Positions 7,937 through 16,558 of a stretch of DNA of 64,000 bases are shown here, in pieces. Origin of the DNA: a bacterium 210917-DFI.7.65. Its GTDB lineage: Bacteria; Bacillota; Clostridia; Oscillospirales; Oscillospiraceae. The notes under the pieces are model-generated. The model searched no databases. It saw nothing but the letters and a program-made list of their open reading frames with translations, and had not been told where the DNA came from. A program made the position numbers and the translations under genes. The stretch lies in contig JAJCJJ010000001.1 of NCBI GenBank assembly GCA_020555865.1, positions 310,001 to 374,000 of the forward strand, given 5' to 3'. How positions within the stretch are numbered: the stretch's first letter is position 1; each line of letters begins with the position of its first letter.

Positions 7937-9285
7937 CGACGGCAGTGATCGTAGTGTTGGTGTTGCTGGTGGCCTTTATGCTCTTCGGCGTTCCTGTGGG
8001 CTTTGCCATCGGCGGCGCCACTATGGCGGCCATGTGGTTCTGTTCCGATCTGAACATGGTGGTCAACGCCCAGTACTGCTATTCTGGCATCTTTTCCTTT
8101 ACGGTGATGGCGATCCCGTTCTTCATGCTGGCGGGCGTCATCATGTCCACCGGCGGCATTGCCCGCCGCATCGTGGACTTCGCTTCGGCGCTGATCGGTT
8201 TTGTCACAGGCAGCCTGGGCTGCGTGACGATCCTGGCGTGCATGTTCTTTGGCGCCCTGTGCGGTTCCGGCATGGCCACGGCCTCTGCGATCGGCAGCAT
8301 GATGATCCCCGAAATGAAGAAAAAAGGCTACGATGTGCCGTATGCCACCACGGTGGTGTGCTTTGCGGCCATTGTGGGGCCGATTATCCCGCCGAGCCTT
8401 TCCTTTGTGCTCTATGGTGCGGCCACGAAAACCTCGGTGCCCGATCTGTTCCGGGCCGGCATTCTGCCCGGCGTCCTGATCGGCGTACTGTTTATCCTGA
8501 TGAATATTTTTCTGTGCAAACGCCACGGCTGGGATTTGCGGCAGAAATCCATTCAGGCACAGGCGGACGCAGAGAAGGTGCTGACCAAAGAGGAACAGAA
8601 AGCGCTGATGCGCCGGGCGATGAAAGAACGCCTGCACATGATCTGGAAAACCTTTAAGGACGGTTTCTGGGCGCTGTTGTCCCCGGTGATTATTCTGGGC
8701 GGTATTTATTCCGGTATTTTTACACCCACCGAAGCGGCCTGCGTCAGTGTGGTGTACTCCATTTTTGCCAGTGTATTCATTTACAAGGAAATGGGCAAAA
8801 AGGAACTGTTCCAGACCTTTTTGGCCGCTTCTGTGCTCAATGGCGTCACGTCGTTCCTGCTGGGGTATTCCACGGTGTTTTCCACCTTTATGACCTTTGA
8901 GCAGGTGCCGCAGATGATTTCGCATTTCCTGACCACGGTGTCGGAGAATCCGATCATCATTTTGCTGCTGATCAATGCGATTTTGCTGGTCATCGGACTG
9001 TTCCTTGACACGGTGCCGGCTATTATCGTCATGGCGCCTCTGTTGCTGCCCACAGTACAGACCCTGGGCATCGATCCGATCCAGTTCGGCGTCATCATGT
9101 CCGTCAACCTGGCGATCGGTTTGTGCTCGCCGCCATACGGCTGCAATCTGTTTGTCGGTGCGGCGGTGGCAAAGATCAAGATGGAAAGCATGTTCAAATG
9201 GATTGTACCTTATTTCATTCTGTCGATCATTGCCCTGATGCTGATTACGTTTGTGGAGCCTCTCTCCATGTTCCTGGTGGGATAA
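7933..9285 (+). CDS. dctM: TRAP transporter large permease (DctM type)
   Basis: A 450-residue membrane protein of the ion-transporter superfamily with about 12 helices. Typical segments are FGVPVGFAIGGATMAA near the N-terminus, GALCGSGMATASAIGSMMIP, GPIIPPSLSFVLYG and VNLAIGLCSPPYGCNLFVGA. DctM drives sodium- or proton-coupled uptake of the ligand delivered by DctP. It overlaps dctQ by four bases and is followed by a bidirectional terminator, closing the kdd-kce-TRAP operon. Confidence 0.9.
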   Translation: MTTAVIVVLVLLVAFMLFGVPVGFAIGGATMAAMWFCSDLNMVVNAQYCYSGIFSFTVMAIPFFMLAGVIMSTGGIARRIVDFASALIGFVTGSLGCVTILACMFFGALCGSGMATASAIGSMMIPEMKKKGYDVPYATTVVCFAAIVGPIIPPSLSFVLYGAATKTSVPDLFRAGILPGVLIGVLFILMNIFLCKRHGWDLRQKSIQAQADAEKVLTKEEQKALMRRAMKERLHMIWKTFKDGFWALLSPVIILGGIYSGIFTPTEAACVSVVYSIFASVFIYKEMGKKELFQTFLAASVLNGVTSFLLGYSTVFSTFMTFEQVPQMISHFLTTVSENPIIILLLINAILLVIGLFLDTVPAIIVMAPLLLPTVQTLGIDPIQFGVIMSVNLAIGLCSPPYGCNLFVGAAVAKIKMESMFKWIVPYFILSIIALMLITFVEPLSMFLVG

Positions 9286-9302
9286 AGCGCACTCTGAAAA
9301 AA

Positions 9303-9339
9303 ACCGTCTCTGCGTATGAAATACGCAGAGACGGTTTTT
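9303..9339. terminator. Bidirectional terminator
   Basis: A perfect 15-bp stem (9303-9317 with 9321-9335), with A's before and T's after it. It serves the TRAP operon on the plus strand and the carboxypeptidase gene on the minus strand. Confidence 0.9.
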
Positions 9340-9356
9340 ACTTTCCGTTTTTCCAT

Positions 9357-10739
9357 TCAGCGCCGGCGGCCGTGATAACTGCGGTTGCGGTGGCGGGTGC
9401 GGTAGCTCTGCCCGCCGCGGTAGCGCTTGGGACGGCGGCGCAAATGGGAGATCACAGCCAGGATGATCAGCACCAGGATCACGACTGCCAGGATTTTCAC
9501 CAAAGGATTGGCGAACAGCACTTGGATCTTGTGGAGCACCAAGAGAATCTGGGAGACTGGGACTTCATTGGCGGCCACCAGGTCAGCGGTGGCATACACG
9601 GTTCCGCTGCTGTCTGTAACCGTGACTGTACCCAGCTTTTGGCCGGTGGTCACGGGAGCCTCTACCGATTCGGCGTCCAGCTTGACCGTTTGGGTGAGGT
9701 CCTCTGCCGTCAAATTGGAGGGCAGCAGGACTTCGACGTCTTCTTTTGGATGAACGGAGACATAATTTGTTTTGCGGGAGAGTGTCACGGGCATTTGAGA
9801 CACCAGATCAGCGTGGTCGAGGATTGTGGTGCGCTTAAAACTGTTAAAACCCCATTCAAACATGCGCTTGGTTTCCGAAAAACTCTGGTAGTCGGTTTTC
9901 CCGTCTGTGGTCACAGCCTGCGCACCCAGCACCACGCTGATCAGGCTGCGCTCGCCCTTTTCCGCGTAAGACACAAGGCAATAGCCTGCGTCGCTGGTGT
10001 GGCCGGTTTTGATACCCTTGGCGTATGGATAGATATAACCTGTGGCGCGCCAGCCGTCGAGAAGATAGTTTGTGGTGTGGAACACCCGCTGCTCGGAGAG
10101 ATTGGTGGCCGGCAGGGTATATTTGGTGGTGTTGGCCAGAGTCATGAACGTGGAATATTTCATGGCTTCCTTGATGATGAGGTAAATGTCCCAGGCGGAG
10201 GTGTAATGGTCGGCGTCCTGCAGGCCGCAGGGGTTTACAAAATGGGTGTTTTCGCAGCCCAGGCGCGCTGCCTCTTCATTCATATCCTCCACGAAGGCGT
10301 CCACGCTGCCGGAAACGGTTTCGGCCAGGATGTAGCAGGCTTCGTTGGCAGACTGGATCATTACGCAGTAGAGCAGCTGTTCCACGGTGAGCTGTTCGCC
10401 CACTTTGATGCCGGCGGTGCTGGAATCCGCCGTGAGCATGTCAATGGCGCTCTGGGAAGCGGTGATGGTTTGATCCAGTGTCAATTGCCCTTTGTCGACG
10501 GCCTGCAGCACCAGAAGCGTCGTCATACATTTGGTGATGCTGGCAGGGTACAGCTCTTTGTGGGAATTTTGATCCAGCAGCACTTGTCCGGTGTCGCCGT
10601 CCACCAGCAGGGCGGCTTTGGCGGAAACGGTCAGGGCTTCAAAGGAATCCTCCTCCGGCGCGGCCAGGGCGGCAGGACACAGCAGGCCGACGAGCACGGC
10701 GGCGGCCAAAAAAATTGAAAGAAATCTCTGTTTTTTCAT
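9357..10739 (-). CDS. dacF: D-alanyl-D-alanine carboxypeptidase (PBP5/DacF type)
   Basis: A 460-residue serine peptidase that trims the terminal D-Ala of peptidoglycan stem peptides. It has a signal peptide (cleavage after CPAALA), the active-site SxxK as SITK (Ser67, Lys70), a SAN triad (QSANEACYI) and KTG (IKTGHTSDAG). A beta-rich PBP5 C-terminal domain follows, then a membrane helix (VLFANPLVKILAVVILVLII) and an Arg-rich cytoplasmic tail. GGGAG precedes the ATG. Spore formers keep several paralogues, so DacF versus DacA is not certain. Confidence 0.9.
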   Translation of the reverse strand: MKKQRFLSIFLAAAVLVGLLCPAALAAPEEDSFEALTVSAKAALLVDGDTGQVLLDQNSHKELYPASITKCMTTLLVLQAVDKGQLTLDQTITASQSAIDMLTADSSTAGIKVGEQLTVEQLLYCVMIQSANEACYILAETVSGSVDAFVEDMNEEAARLGCENTHFVNPCGLQDADHYTSAWDIYLIIKEAMKYSTFMTLANTTKYTLPATNLSEQRVFHTTNYLLDGWRATGYIYPYAKGIKTGHTSDAGYCLVSYAEKGERSLISVVLGAQAVTTDGKTDYQSFSETKRMFEWGFNSFKRTTILDHADLVSQMPVTLSRKTNYVSVHPKEDVEVLLPSNLTAEDLTQTVKLDAESVEAPVTTGQKLGTVTVTDSSGTVYATADLVAANEVPVSQILLVLHKIQVLFANPLVKILAVVILVLIILAVISHLRRRPKRYRGGQSYRTRHRNRSYHGRRR

Positions 10740-10863
10740 TCTAATCTCCCATTATTTGTGTTATGCTACTGTTGTACAGCTACTCTCTGAGCAGCGACAA
10801 AACAAGGCAAAAAACGACATAATATATGTAGCATTATAGCAAAGATGGAAGGAGAGCGCAACT

Positions 10864-11280
10864 GTGAAAGTGTCGGAGAAAGTAACGAAAACAGAAGCGC
10901 TTCTTTTGGCGATGACGCTGGTATTCCTGTTGCTTACCGGGGCCATTTTTGTGCTGCGCAGCCGCAGCGGCGGCGCGGAATATGTGGTGCGCAATGAGAC
11001 GATGAGAGCGGCGGCGGAGGAAACGCCTCCGGCGTCGGTTCTGGAAGAAGAGCCTCCTGTGCCCTCGGCAGAAAACCCGCTGAACATCAATATGGCCGAT
11101 GCTGCGGCGCTGGATACGCTGCCTGGTATCGGGCCGGTGCTGGCTGGACGTATCGTAGAATACCGCAGTACGCACGGCGCTTTTTCAAAGAAAGAAGATT
11201 TGATGCTGGTGGAGGGCATCGGCGAAGGAATTTATGGTGATCTCAGGGACGTGATCACGGTGGAGGAGGCTGCGGAGTGA
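10864..11280 (+). CDS. ComEA-like helix-hairpin-helix protein
   Basis: A 138-residue protein with one N-terminal membrane helix (about residues 12-32), an acidic linker, and a C-terminal double helix-hairpin-helix (NPLNINMADAAALDTLPGIG, then KEDLMLVEGIGEGIYGDL). This arrangement is that of ComEA-type surface DNA-binding proteins. No other competence genes are nearby, so a DNA-uptake role is uncertain. GTG start with GAAGGAG upstream. Its TGA overlaps the GTG of the response regulator, suggesting one operon. Confidence 0.75.
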   Translation: MKVSEKVTKTEALLLAMTLVFLLLTGAIFVLRSRSGGAEYVVRNETMRAAAEETPPASVLEEEPPVPSAENPLNINMADAAALDTLPGIGPVLAGRIVEYRSTHGAFSKKEDLMLVEGIGEGIYGDLRDVITVEEAAE

Positions 11281-11957
11281 AAATTTTAGTGGTGGATGAC
11301 GAAAAACTGCTCGTTAAGGGCATCAAATTTAATCTGGAGCATGAAGGCTATCAGGTGGAAGGGGTCTACGATGGCAGCGCCGCCGTGGAGCTGGCCCGCA
11401 GCGGGGAATATGATCTCATTATTCTGGATGTGATGATGCCCCAGATCGATGGGCTGGAAGCTTGCATGCGCATCCGGGAGTTCTCCGATGTGCCTATCAT
11501 CATGCTCACGGCCAAAGGCGAAGATACGGACAAACTGATGGGCTTTGACTGTGGGGCGGACGACTATATGACAAAGCCTTTCAATATTCTGGAACTGAAG
11601 GCCCGGGTAAAGGCGCTGCTCAAGCGCGCTTCCGGCTCCGGGAGACAGGAAAAAAGCGAAGAAATTACTGTGGGTGCACTGACGCTGGATCAGCGGGAGC
11701 ACGTGGTGCGCCGGGGCGAAACGCGGGTGGAACTGACGGCCAAGGAATACGATCTGCTGGAACTTTTGATGAAGCACCCCCGCCGGGTCTACAGCCGTGA
11801 AGTGCTGATGAACGTGGTATGGGGCTATGAATATCAGGGCGATTTCCGGACGGTGGACGTGCATGTGCGCCGGCTGCGGGAAAAGATTGAGGAAAACCCG
11901 GCTCAGCCGGAGTATATTCTGACAAAATGGGGAGTGGGCTACTATTTTAAGGGGTAA
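11277..11957 (+). CDS. OmpR/PhoB-family response regulator
   Basis: A 226-residue two-domain regulator. The receiver domain has acidic Asp7/Asp8, phospho-acceptor Asp51 in LIILDVMMP, Thr79 and Lys100 (TKPF). The C-terminal winged helix shows the usual LTAKEYDLLELLMKHP and the end DVHVRRLREKIE. GTG start overlapping the upstream gene by four bases. The histidine kinase follows directly, so they form a pair; the target genes are unknown. Confidence 0.92.
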   Translation: MKILVVDDEKLLVKGIKFNLEHEGYQVEGVYDGSAAVELARSGEYDLIILDVMMPQIDGLEACMRIREFSDVPIIMLTAKGEDTDKLMGFDCGADDYMTKPFNILELKARVKALLKRASGSGRQEKSEEITVGALTLDQREHVVRRGETRVELTAKEYDLLELLMKHPRRVYSREVLMNVVWGYEYQGDFRTVDVHVRRLREKIEENPAQPEYILTKWGVGYYFKG

Positions 11958-11979
11958 AAGCGGCAGCCTGCAGCTGCGC

Positions 11980-13362
11980 ATGGCGCTCAGTTATATTCTC
12001 ATCATCATCGCTGTGCTGGTGCTGCTGAACACCTACCCGCTGGTGGTGTCGCAGAATATGGTGTTCCGTTCCAAACAGACCACCATGCAGAGCAGCGTTT
12101 CGGTGATGGTGTCGGCCCTGTCGGGGTTGGACGTGCTGACGGAAAAAAATGTGGCCCAGGCTATGACTGTGGCGGAAGAGGCTGCGGTATCCCGCGTGCT
12201 GGTGACGGATGCAGACGGAATGGTGCTTTATGATGACCGGGAAACCGGCGGCGCCGTGGGGCGCTATGCGCTCTATACGGAAATTACTGAGGCGTTGGGC
12301 GGCTATGATGCGTTTCACTCCCGCTATGAGGACGGAGCTTTCCGCAGCCGGGCTGCTTCGCCGGTGGTGTACCGGGGGCAGATCATCGGCGCGGTGTATG
12401 CCTATGAGTACGATACGGAGCAGGCGGAACTGCTGGGAGGACTGCAGCAAAACCTGCGCAACATATCCCTGGTAACGGGACTTGCGGTATTGCTCATCAG
12501 TCTGGTGCTTTCCAAGCTGCTGACGGCACGTTTTGGGGAGCTGCTTTCAGCCATCCGCATTGTGCGCCGGGGCGACTACAATCACCGTACCGCCGTGGGA
12601 GGGCACGACGAGATCGCTGCTCTGGCACGGGAGTTTGACAGTTTGACAGACCGGCTGCAGGTGACGGAAAATGCCCGCCGCCGTTTTGTGGCGGATGCGT
12701 CCCACGAGTTGAAAACGCCCCTGGCATCCATCCGGCTGCTCTCGGATTCCATTTTGCAGACCGAGGAGATTGACGAGGCCACAGTGCGTGAGTTTGTGGG
12801 AGACATCCGCAGTGAGTCGGAGCGCCTCCAGCGCATTACCGAAGAGCTGCTGCACCTGACGAAGCTGGACGGGGAGCCGCCCCGGCCGGGCAGCGCGGTG
12901 GCGGCGGAACCGGTGGTGGAGCGGGTAGTACATATGCTCCGGCTGCTGGCGGAGGAGCGTGGTGTGGTGCTGAATGTGCATTTGCAGGATGCGTGCACGG
13001 TGCGCGGCGCGGAGGACGATCTTTATCAGATGGTGTACAATCTGACGGAAAATGCCATCAAGTACAACCAGCCCGGCGGCTTTGTGGAGATCACACTGCG
13101 CCGCACTGGAGAGACGGCGCAGATTGAGGTGGCCGATGACGGCATCGGTATCCCGGAGGAAGATTTGCCGAAGGTATTCGAGCGCTTTTACCGGGTGGAC
13201 AAGGCTCGCTCCCGCGCTGCGGGCGGAACGGGGCTGGGGCTGTCCATCGTGCACGATACCGCGGCCCGGTGGGGCGGCAGCGTGACCGCCCGGGCGCGCC
13301 CGGGCGGCGGGACAGTGTTTGTGCTGACGCTGCCTCTGTGGCGGGAGGAGGATGCCCCATGA
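11980..13362 (+). CDS. Membrane sensor histidine kinase
   Basis: A 460-residue kinase partner of the preceding regulator. It has a first membrane helix at residues 4-24, an extracytoplasmic sensor of about 130 residues, a second helix at 162-182, HAMP, then HisKA with His242 in ASHELKTPL, and HATPase_c with NLTENAIKYN, DDGIGIPEED and GTGLGLSIV. The ATG at 11980 has no clear ribosome-binding site. The open frame runs upstream as KSGSLQLR, which resembles kinase N-termini but contains no ATG, GTG or TTG, so the start is unsettled. It overlaps the GerMN lipoprotein gene by four bases. Confidence 0.9.
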   Translation: MALSYILIIIAVLVLLNTYPLVVSQNMVFRSKQTTMQSSVSVMVSALSGLDVLTEKNVAQAMTVAEEAAVSRVLVTDADGMVLYDDRETGGAVGRYALYTEITEALGGYDAFHSRYEDGAFRSRAASPVVYRGQIIGAVYAYEYDTEQAELLGGLQQNLRNISLVTGLAVLLISLVLSKLLTARFGELLSAIRIVRRGDYNHRTAVGGHDEIAALAREFDSLTDRLQVTENARRRFVADASHELKTPLASIRLLSDSILQTEEIDEATVREFVGDIRSESERLQRITEELLHLTKLDGEPPRPGSAVAAEPVVERVVHMLRLLAEERGVVLNVHLQDACTVRGAEDDLYQMVYNLTENAIKYNQPGGFVEITLRRTGETAQIEVADDGIGIPEEDLPKVFERFYRVDKARSRAAGGTGLGLSIVHDTAARWGGSVTARARPGGGTVFVLTLPLWREEDAP

Positions 13363-14246
13363 AACAGCATGTGCTTGCGCTTGCACTGGCTGGAATGCTG
13401 ACGCTCTGTGCCTGCGGTGCGCCTTCGGTTCAGGATGGCGCGCTGTACAGCGTGTATTACCGCACAGAACTGGCCCAATCCGGCGGTGCGGACGCAGTAT
13501 GCGCTGTGGAAACCAGAGCGGAAGGAGAAAGTGCGGAGCGCATTGCTTCTGCATTGCTGCGCCGAATGCTGGAAGGAACCCAGGAAGGAGGCGTCAGCCC
13601 CCTGCCGGAGGGGACGCAGGTTTTGGATGTGACGATTGACGGCGGTGTCGCGGTCGTGAATCTGTCTGCAGAGTATACCCGTTTGTCCGGAATGGATCTG
13701 ACGCTGGCCGACGCCTGCATCGCGCTGACGCTGAGCCAGCTGCCGGAGGTGGAGCGTGTCAGTGTGCTGGCCCAGGGGCAGGCGCTGCCTTACCGGGAAC
13801 GGCAGTCGATGACGGCGGAGGATCTCCTGCTGAGCTGGATGGACAATGAAGCGCGCACACTGCGCGCACGGTTGTATTTTTACAGTGCAGCCACGGGAGA
13901 GTTGGCGGCGGAGACGCGCACACTGCAGCTGGCCGAGGGACAGACCCGGGCTGAGGCGGTGCTGTCTGCGCTGCTGAGCGGCCCGGAGACAGAGGCGTTG
14001 CTGCCGCTGCTGCCGGAAGGTGTGCAGGTGCGTTCCGTGCGTATGGATGAGGGCATATGTTATGTCACTTTTTCTGAAGATTTTTTGAAAAATGTGCCGC
14101 AGACCATACAGGAGCAGGAGGATGTGCTATACTCAGTGGTAAAATCCCTATGCGGATTGGGCGACGTCCAAGCGGTGCAGATCTCCGTGGAGGGCGGCGA
14201 ATCCTATTACGGCCGCGTAGAAATCAATGCTCCGCTGCACGGATAG
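13359..14246 (+). CDS. GerMN-domain lipoprotein
   Basis: A 295-residue exported protein with a lipoprotein signal (MKQHVLALALAGMLTLCAC) and two GerMN repeats, about residues 65-160 and 185-290, each built on VVNLS- or YVTFS-type beta strands. GerMN domains occur in the sporulation protein GerM and in the LpqB protein that sits beside the MtrAB two-component system. Being translationally coupled to a kinase (ATGA overlap), this protein may modulate that kinase, as proposed for LpqB. That role is inference. Confidence 0.8.
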   Translation: MKQHVLALALAGMLTLCACGAPSVQDGALYSVYYRTELAQSGGADAVCAVETRAEGESAERIASALLRRMLEGTQEGGVSPLPEGTQVLDVTIDGGVAVVNLSAEYTRLSGMDLTLADACIALTLSQLPEVERVSVLAQGQALPYRERQSMTAEDLLLSWMDNEARTLRARLYFYSAATGELAAETRTLQLAEGQTRAEAVLSALLSGPETEALLPLLPEGVQVRSVRMDEGICYVTFSEDFLKNVPQTIQEQEDVLYSVVKSLCGLGDVQAVQISVEGGESYYGRVEINAPLHG

Positions 14247-14304
14247 ACAGTCGGCACAGCGGAGCGATTCGGCAGAGATACTTGGAACGACGGAGGGATA
14301 CGGT

Positions 14305-14661
14305 ATGAAATTGGGTTACATCACAGTGATGGTACGGGATTTGGAGCGATCCCTGACTTTTTATCAGGAGTTGGCGCAGCTGCAGGTGATGCGGCGATTC
14401 CGGCCCGGACCGGGTGAGATTGCTTTTCTGGCTAACGGCGCTGGGGAGACGATGCTGGAGCTGGTCGCGATCCCGGATGCAGAGCATGTCTGCACCCGGG
14501 GATTGGTAGTGAGCTTTGCCGCGGAGGGCAGTTTGGAAGGACTGCGGCAAAAAGCGGCTGAGCTGGGGTATGAGCCTTCGGAGATCGTTGATCATCCGCC
14601 CAAGCCCCGGCACTTTATCGTGTCTGATCCGGATGGGATTACGGTGGAGTTCAGTGCGTGA
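14305..14661 (+). CDS. VOC-superfamily (glyoxalase-like) protein
   Basis: A 118-residue protein with paired beta-alpha-beta-beta-beta modules. It shows MKLGYITVMVRDLERSLTFY at the start, a FLANGAGETMLELV strand, and the final FIVSDPDGITVEFSA. It resembles lactoylglutathione lyase (GloA-like) and fosfomycin-resistance relatives. Substrate unknown. The ATG at 14305 has GGAGGG upstream; a longer frame from 14227 would overlap the previous gene and has no homologous sequence. Confidence 0.75.
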   Translation: MKLGYITVMVRDLERSLTFYQELAQLQVMRRFRPGPGEIAFLANGAGETMLELVAIPDAEHVCTRGLVVSFAAEGSLEGLRQKAAELGYEPSEIVDHPPKPRHFIVSDPDGITVEFSA

Positions 14662-14750
14662 ATAAAAAAGCAGACCAAGAACCAGACTGCCTCCGGATGG
14701 GGGCAACAGAACAGAAAAGCGCTGCGGGCGCAGGAAAGGAACGATCCAGA

Positions 14751-16025
14751 ATGAAACACATCAATACGATTTGCGTGCAGGGAGGCTATACGCCGGGAAA
14801 CGGAGAGCCGCGGCAGATCCCGATCGTGCAAAGCACCACATTCCGATATGAAAACGCCGAGGCCATGGGGAAACTCTTTGATTTGGAAGCGAGCGGCTAT
14901 TTTTACACTCGGCTGCAGAATCCGACCAATGACGCCGTGGCGGCGAAGCTGGCGGAGCTGGAAGGGGGCACGGCGGCTATGCTGACCTCCTCCGGTCAGG
15001 CGGCCAATTTCCTGGCTCTGTTTAATATTTGCACCTGTGGGGAGCACATTGTGGCGTCTTCTTCGATTTACGGCGGCACGTTCAATCTGATCGATGTGAC
15101 TATGCGCAAAATGGGCGTCGAGGTGACTTTTGTCTCTCCCGACTGCACGACAGAAGAATTGAACGCAGCCTTTCGAGACAACACCCGCGCCGTGTTCGGC
15201 GAAACCATTGCAAACCCTGCGCTGACGGTGCTGGACATCGAAAAGTTTGCCGCAGCGGCTCACGCCCACGGCGTGCCTTTGATCGTGGACAACACCTTTG
15301 CCACCCCGGTCAACTGCCGCCCCTTTGACTGGGGTGCAGATATTGTAACCCATTCTACAACGAAGTATATGGATGGCCATGGCGCTGCTGTGGGTGGCGC
15401 CATTGTGGACAGCGGCCGCTTTGACTGGATGGCCCATGCCGACAAATTTCCGGGCTTGTGCACGCCGGATGAGAGCTATCACGGTATTACCTACGCCGAA
15501 AAATTCGGAAAGGAAGGGGCCTTTATCACCAAGGCTACGGCGCAGCTGATGCGTGATTTCGGCTGTATTCAGTCCCCCCAGCATGCGTTTCTCCTGAATC
15601 TTGGCTTGGAGAGCCTTCATGTGCGGATGAAGCGGCATTGCGAAAATGCCCAGGCTGTGGCCGAGTTTTTGAGCGGCCACAGCGATATTGCCTGGGTCAC
15701 CTATCCAGGCCTCTTGGGTGACAAATACCATGCTCTGGCGGAAAAGTATCTGCCGAACGGCTCCTGTGGAGTGGTGTCTTTCGGCGTCAAAGGCGGGCGG
15801 AAAGCGGCGGAAGCTTTTATGGGCCGGCTGAAGCTGGCGGCCATCGAGACTCATGTGGCCGACGCTCGCACCTGCTGCCTGCACCCGGCCTCGACCACAC
15901 ACCGACAGATGAGCGACGCGCAGCTTGCGGCCGCCGGTGTCGGTGCGGATCTGGTGCGCATGTCCTGTGGACTGGAAGATGCCGGTGACCTGATCGCCGA
16001 CATCGATCAGGCGCTGCGGGGCTGA
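14751..16025 (+). CDS. metY: O-acetylhomoserine sulfhydrylase
   Basis: A 424-residue PLP enzyme of the Cys/Met metabolism family that makes homocysteine from O-acetylhomoserine and sulfide. PLP-binding Lys205 lies in HSTTKYMDGHG. The family's YTRLQNPTND, SSGQAANFLAL and VDNTFATPVNCRP are present. Length fits MetY rather than the shorter cystathionine synthases. Start 14751 has AGGAAAGGA upstream. A terminator follows. Together with cysE further along, it indicates sulfide assimilation into amino acids. Confidence 0.88.
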   Translation: MKHINTICVQGGYTPGNGEPRQIPIVQSTTFRYENAEAMGKLFDLEASGYFYTRLQNPTNDAVAAKLAELEGGTAAMLTSSGQAANFLALFNICTCGEHIVASSSIYGGTFNLIDVTMRKMGVEVTFVSPDCTTEELNAAFRDNTRAVFGETIANPALTVLDIEKFAAAAHAHGVPLIVDNTFATPVNCRPFDWGADIVTHSTTKYMDGHGAAVGGAIVDSGRFDWMAHADKFPGLCTPDESYHGITYAEKFGKEGAFITKATAQLMRDFGCIQSPQHAFLLNLGLESLHVRMKRHCENAQAVAEFLSGHSDIAWVTYPGLLGDKYHALAEKYLPNGSCGVVSFGVKGGRKAAEAFMGRLKLAAIETHVADARTCCLHPASTTHRQMSDAQLAAAGVGADLVRMSCGLEDAGDLIADIDQALRG

Positions 16026-16073
16026 AGCGGGTACCGGTGTGGACAGAAAATACATACGAATTCCCTGGAAAAC

Positions 16074-16108
16074 CACGGCGCTGCCAATGGCAGCGCCGTG
16101 TTTTTTTT
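16074..16108 (+). terminator. Terminator after metY
   Basis: A 12-bp perfect stem (16074-16085 with 16089-16100) followed by eight T's. Confidence 0.92.
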
Positions 16109-16123
16109 GTTTTCAGGAAGCGC

Positions 16124-16152
16124 TTGACAGGGAATTTCTTTCGTGATACTAT
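16124..16152 (+). promoter_or_regulatory. Promoter of the YbjQ-SPFH unit
   Basis: A consensus TTGACA (16124-16129), a 17-base spacer and TACTAT (16147-16152), about 50 bases before the ybjQ-like ATG. Confidence 0.8.
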
Positions 16153-16203
16153 TGTTATGATATCAAAATAATATAGATAAAACAAAGAAGGAGAGGATAA
16201 TCC

Positions 16204-16521
16204 ATGTTGGTCACAACAACAGAACAGATAGCGGGCAAATCGTATGAAATTTTGGGCCTTGCCCAGGGCAGCACCATTCAGTGCAAAAACGTGGGCCGCG
16301 ATATCACACAGGGCTTGAAGCAGCTGGTGGGCGGCGAGCTGACGTCTTACACAGAAATGATGGATAAAGCGCGCGATATCGCATTGGAGCGCATGATCCG
16401 TGCGGCAGAGAGTATGGGTGCGGATGCTGTCGTCTCCATGCGCTATACGACCTCCGCCATTATGCAGGGCGCTGCCGAGGTGCTGGCGTATGGCACAGCG
16501 GTAAAATGGATGGATGCGTAA
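16204..16521 (+). CDS. YbjQ/UPF0145 family protein
   Basis: A 105-residue protein of the YbjQ (UPF0145) family, small pentamer-forming proteins sometimes called putative heavy-metal-binding. Diagnostic segments: ILGLAQGSTIQCKNVGRDI near the start, LTSYTEMMDKARDIALERM, and GADAVVSMRY. Function is not established. AAGGAGAGG precedes the ATG. It is the first gene of a unit with an SPFH protein and a small ribbon-helix-helix protein. Confidence 0.88.
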   Translation: MLVTTTEQIAGKSYEILGLAQGSTIQCKNVGRDITQGLKQLVGGELTSYTEMMDKARDIALERMIRAAESMGADAVVSMRYTTSAIMQGAAEVLAYGTAVKWMDA

Positions 16522-16558
16522 GGACCGAGAAGGCTTTACAGAAAGGAAGAGTATTGCC

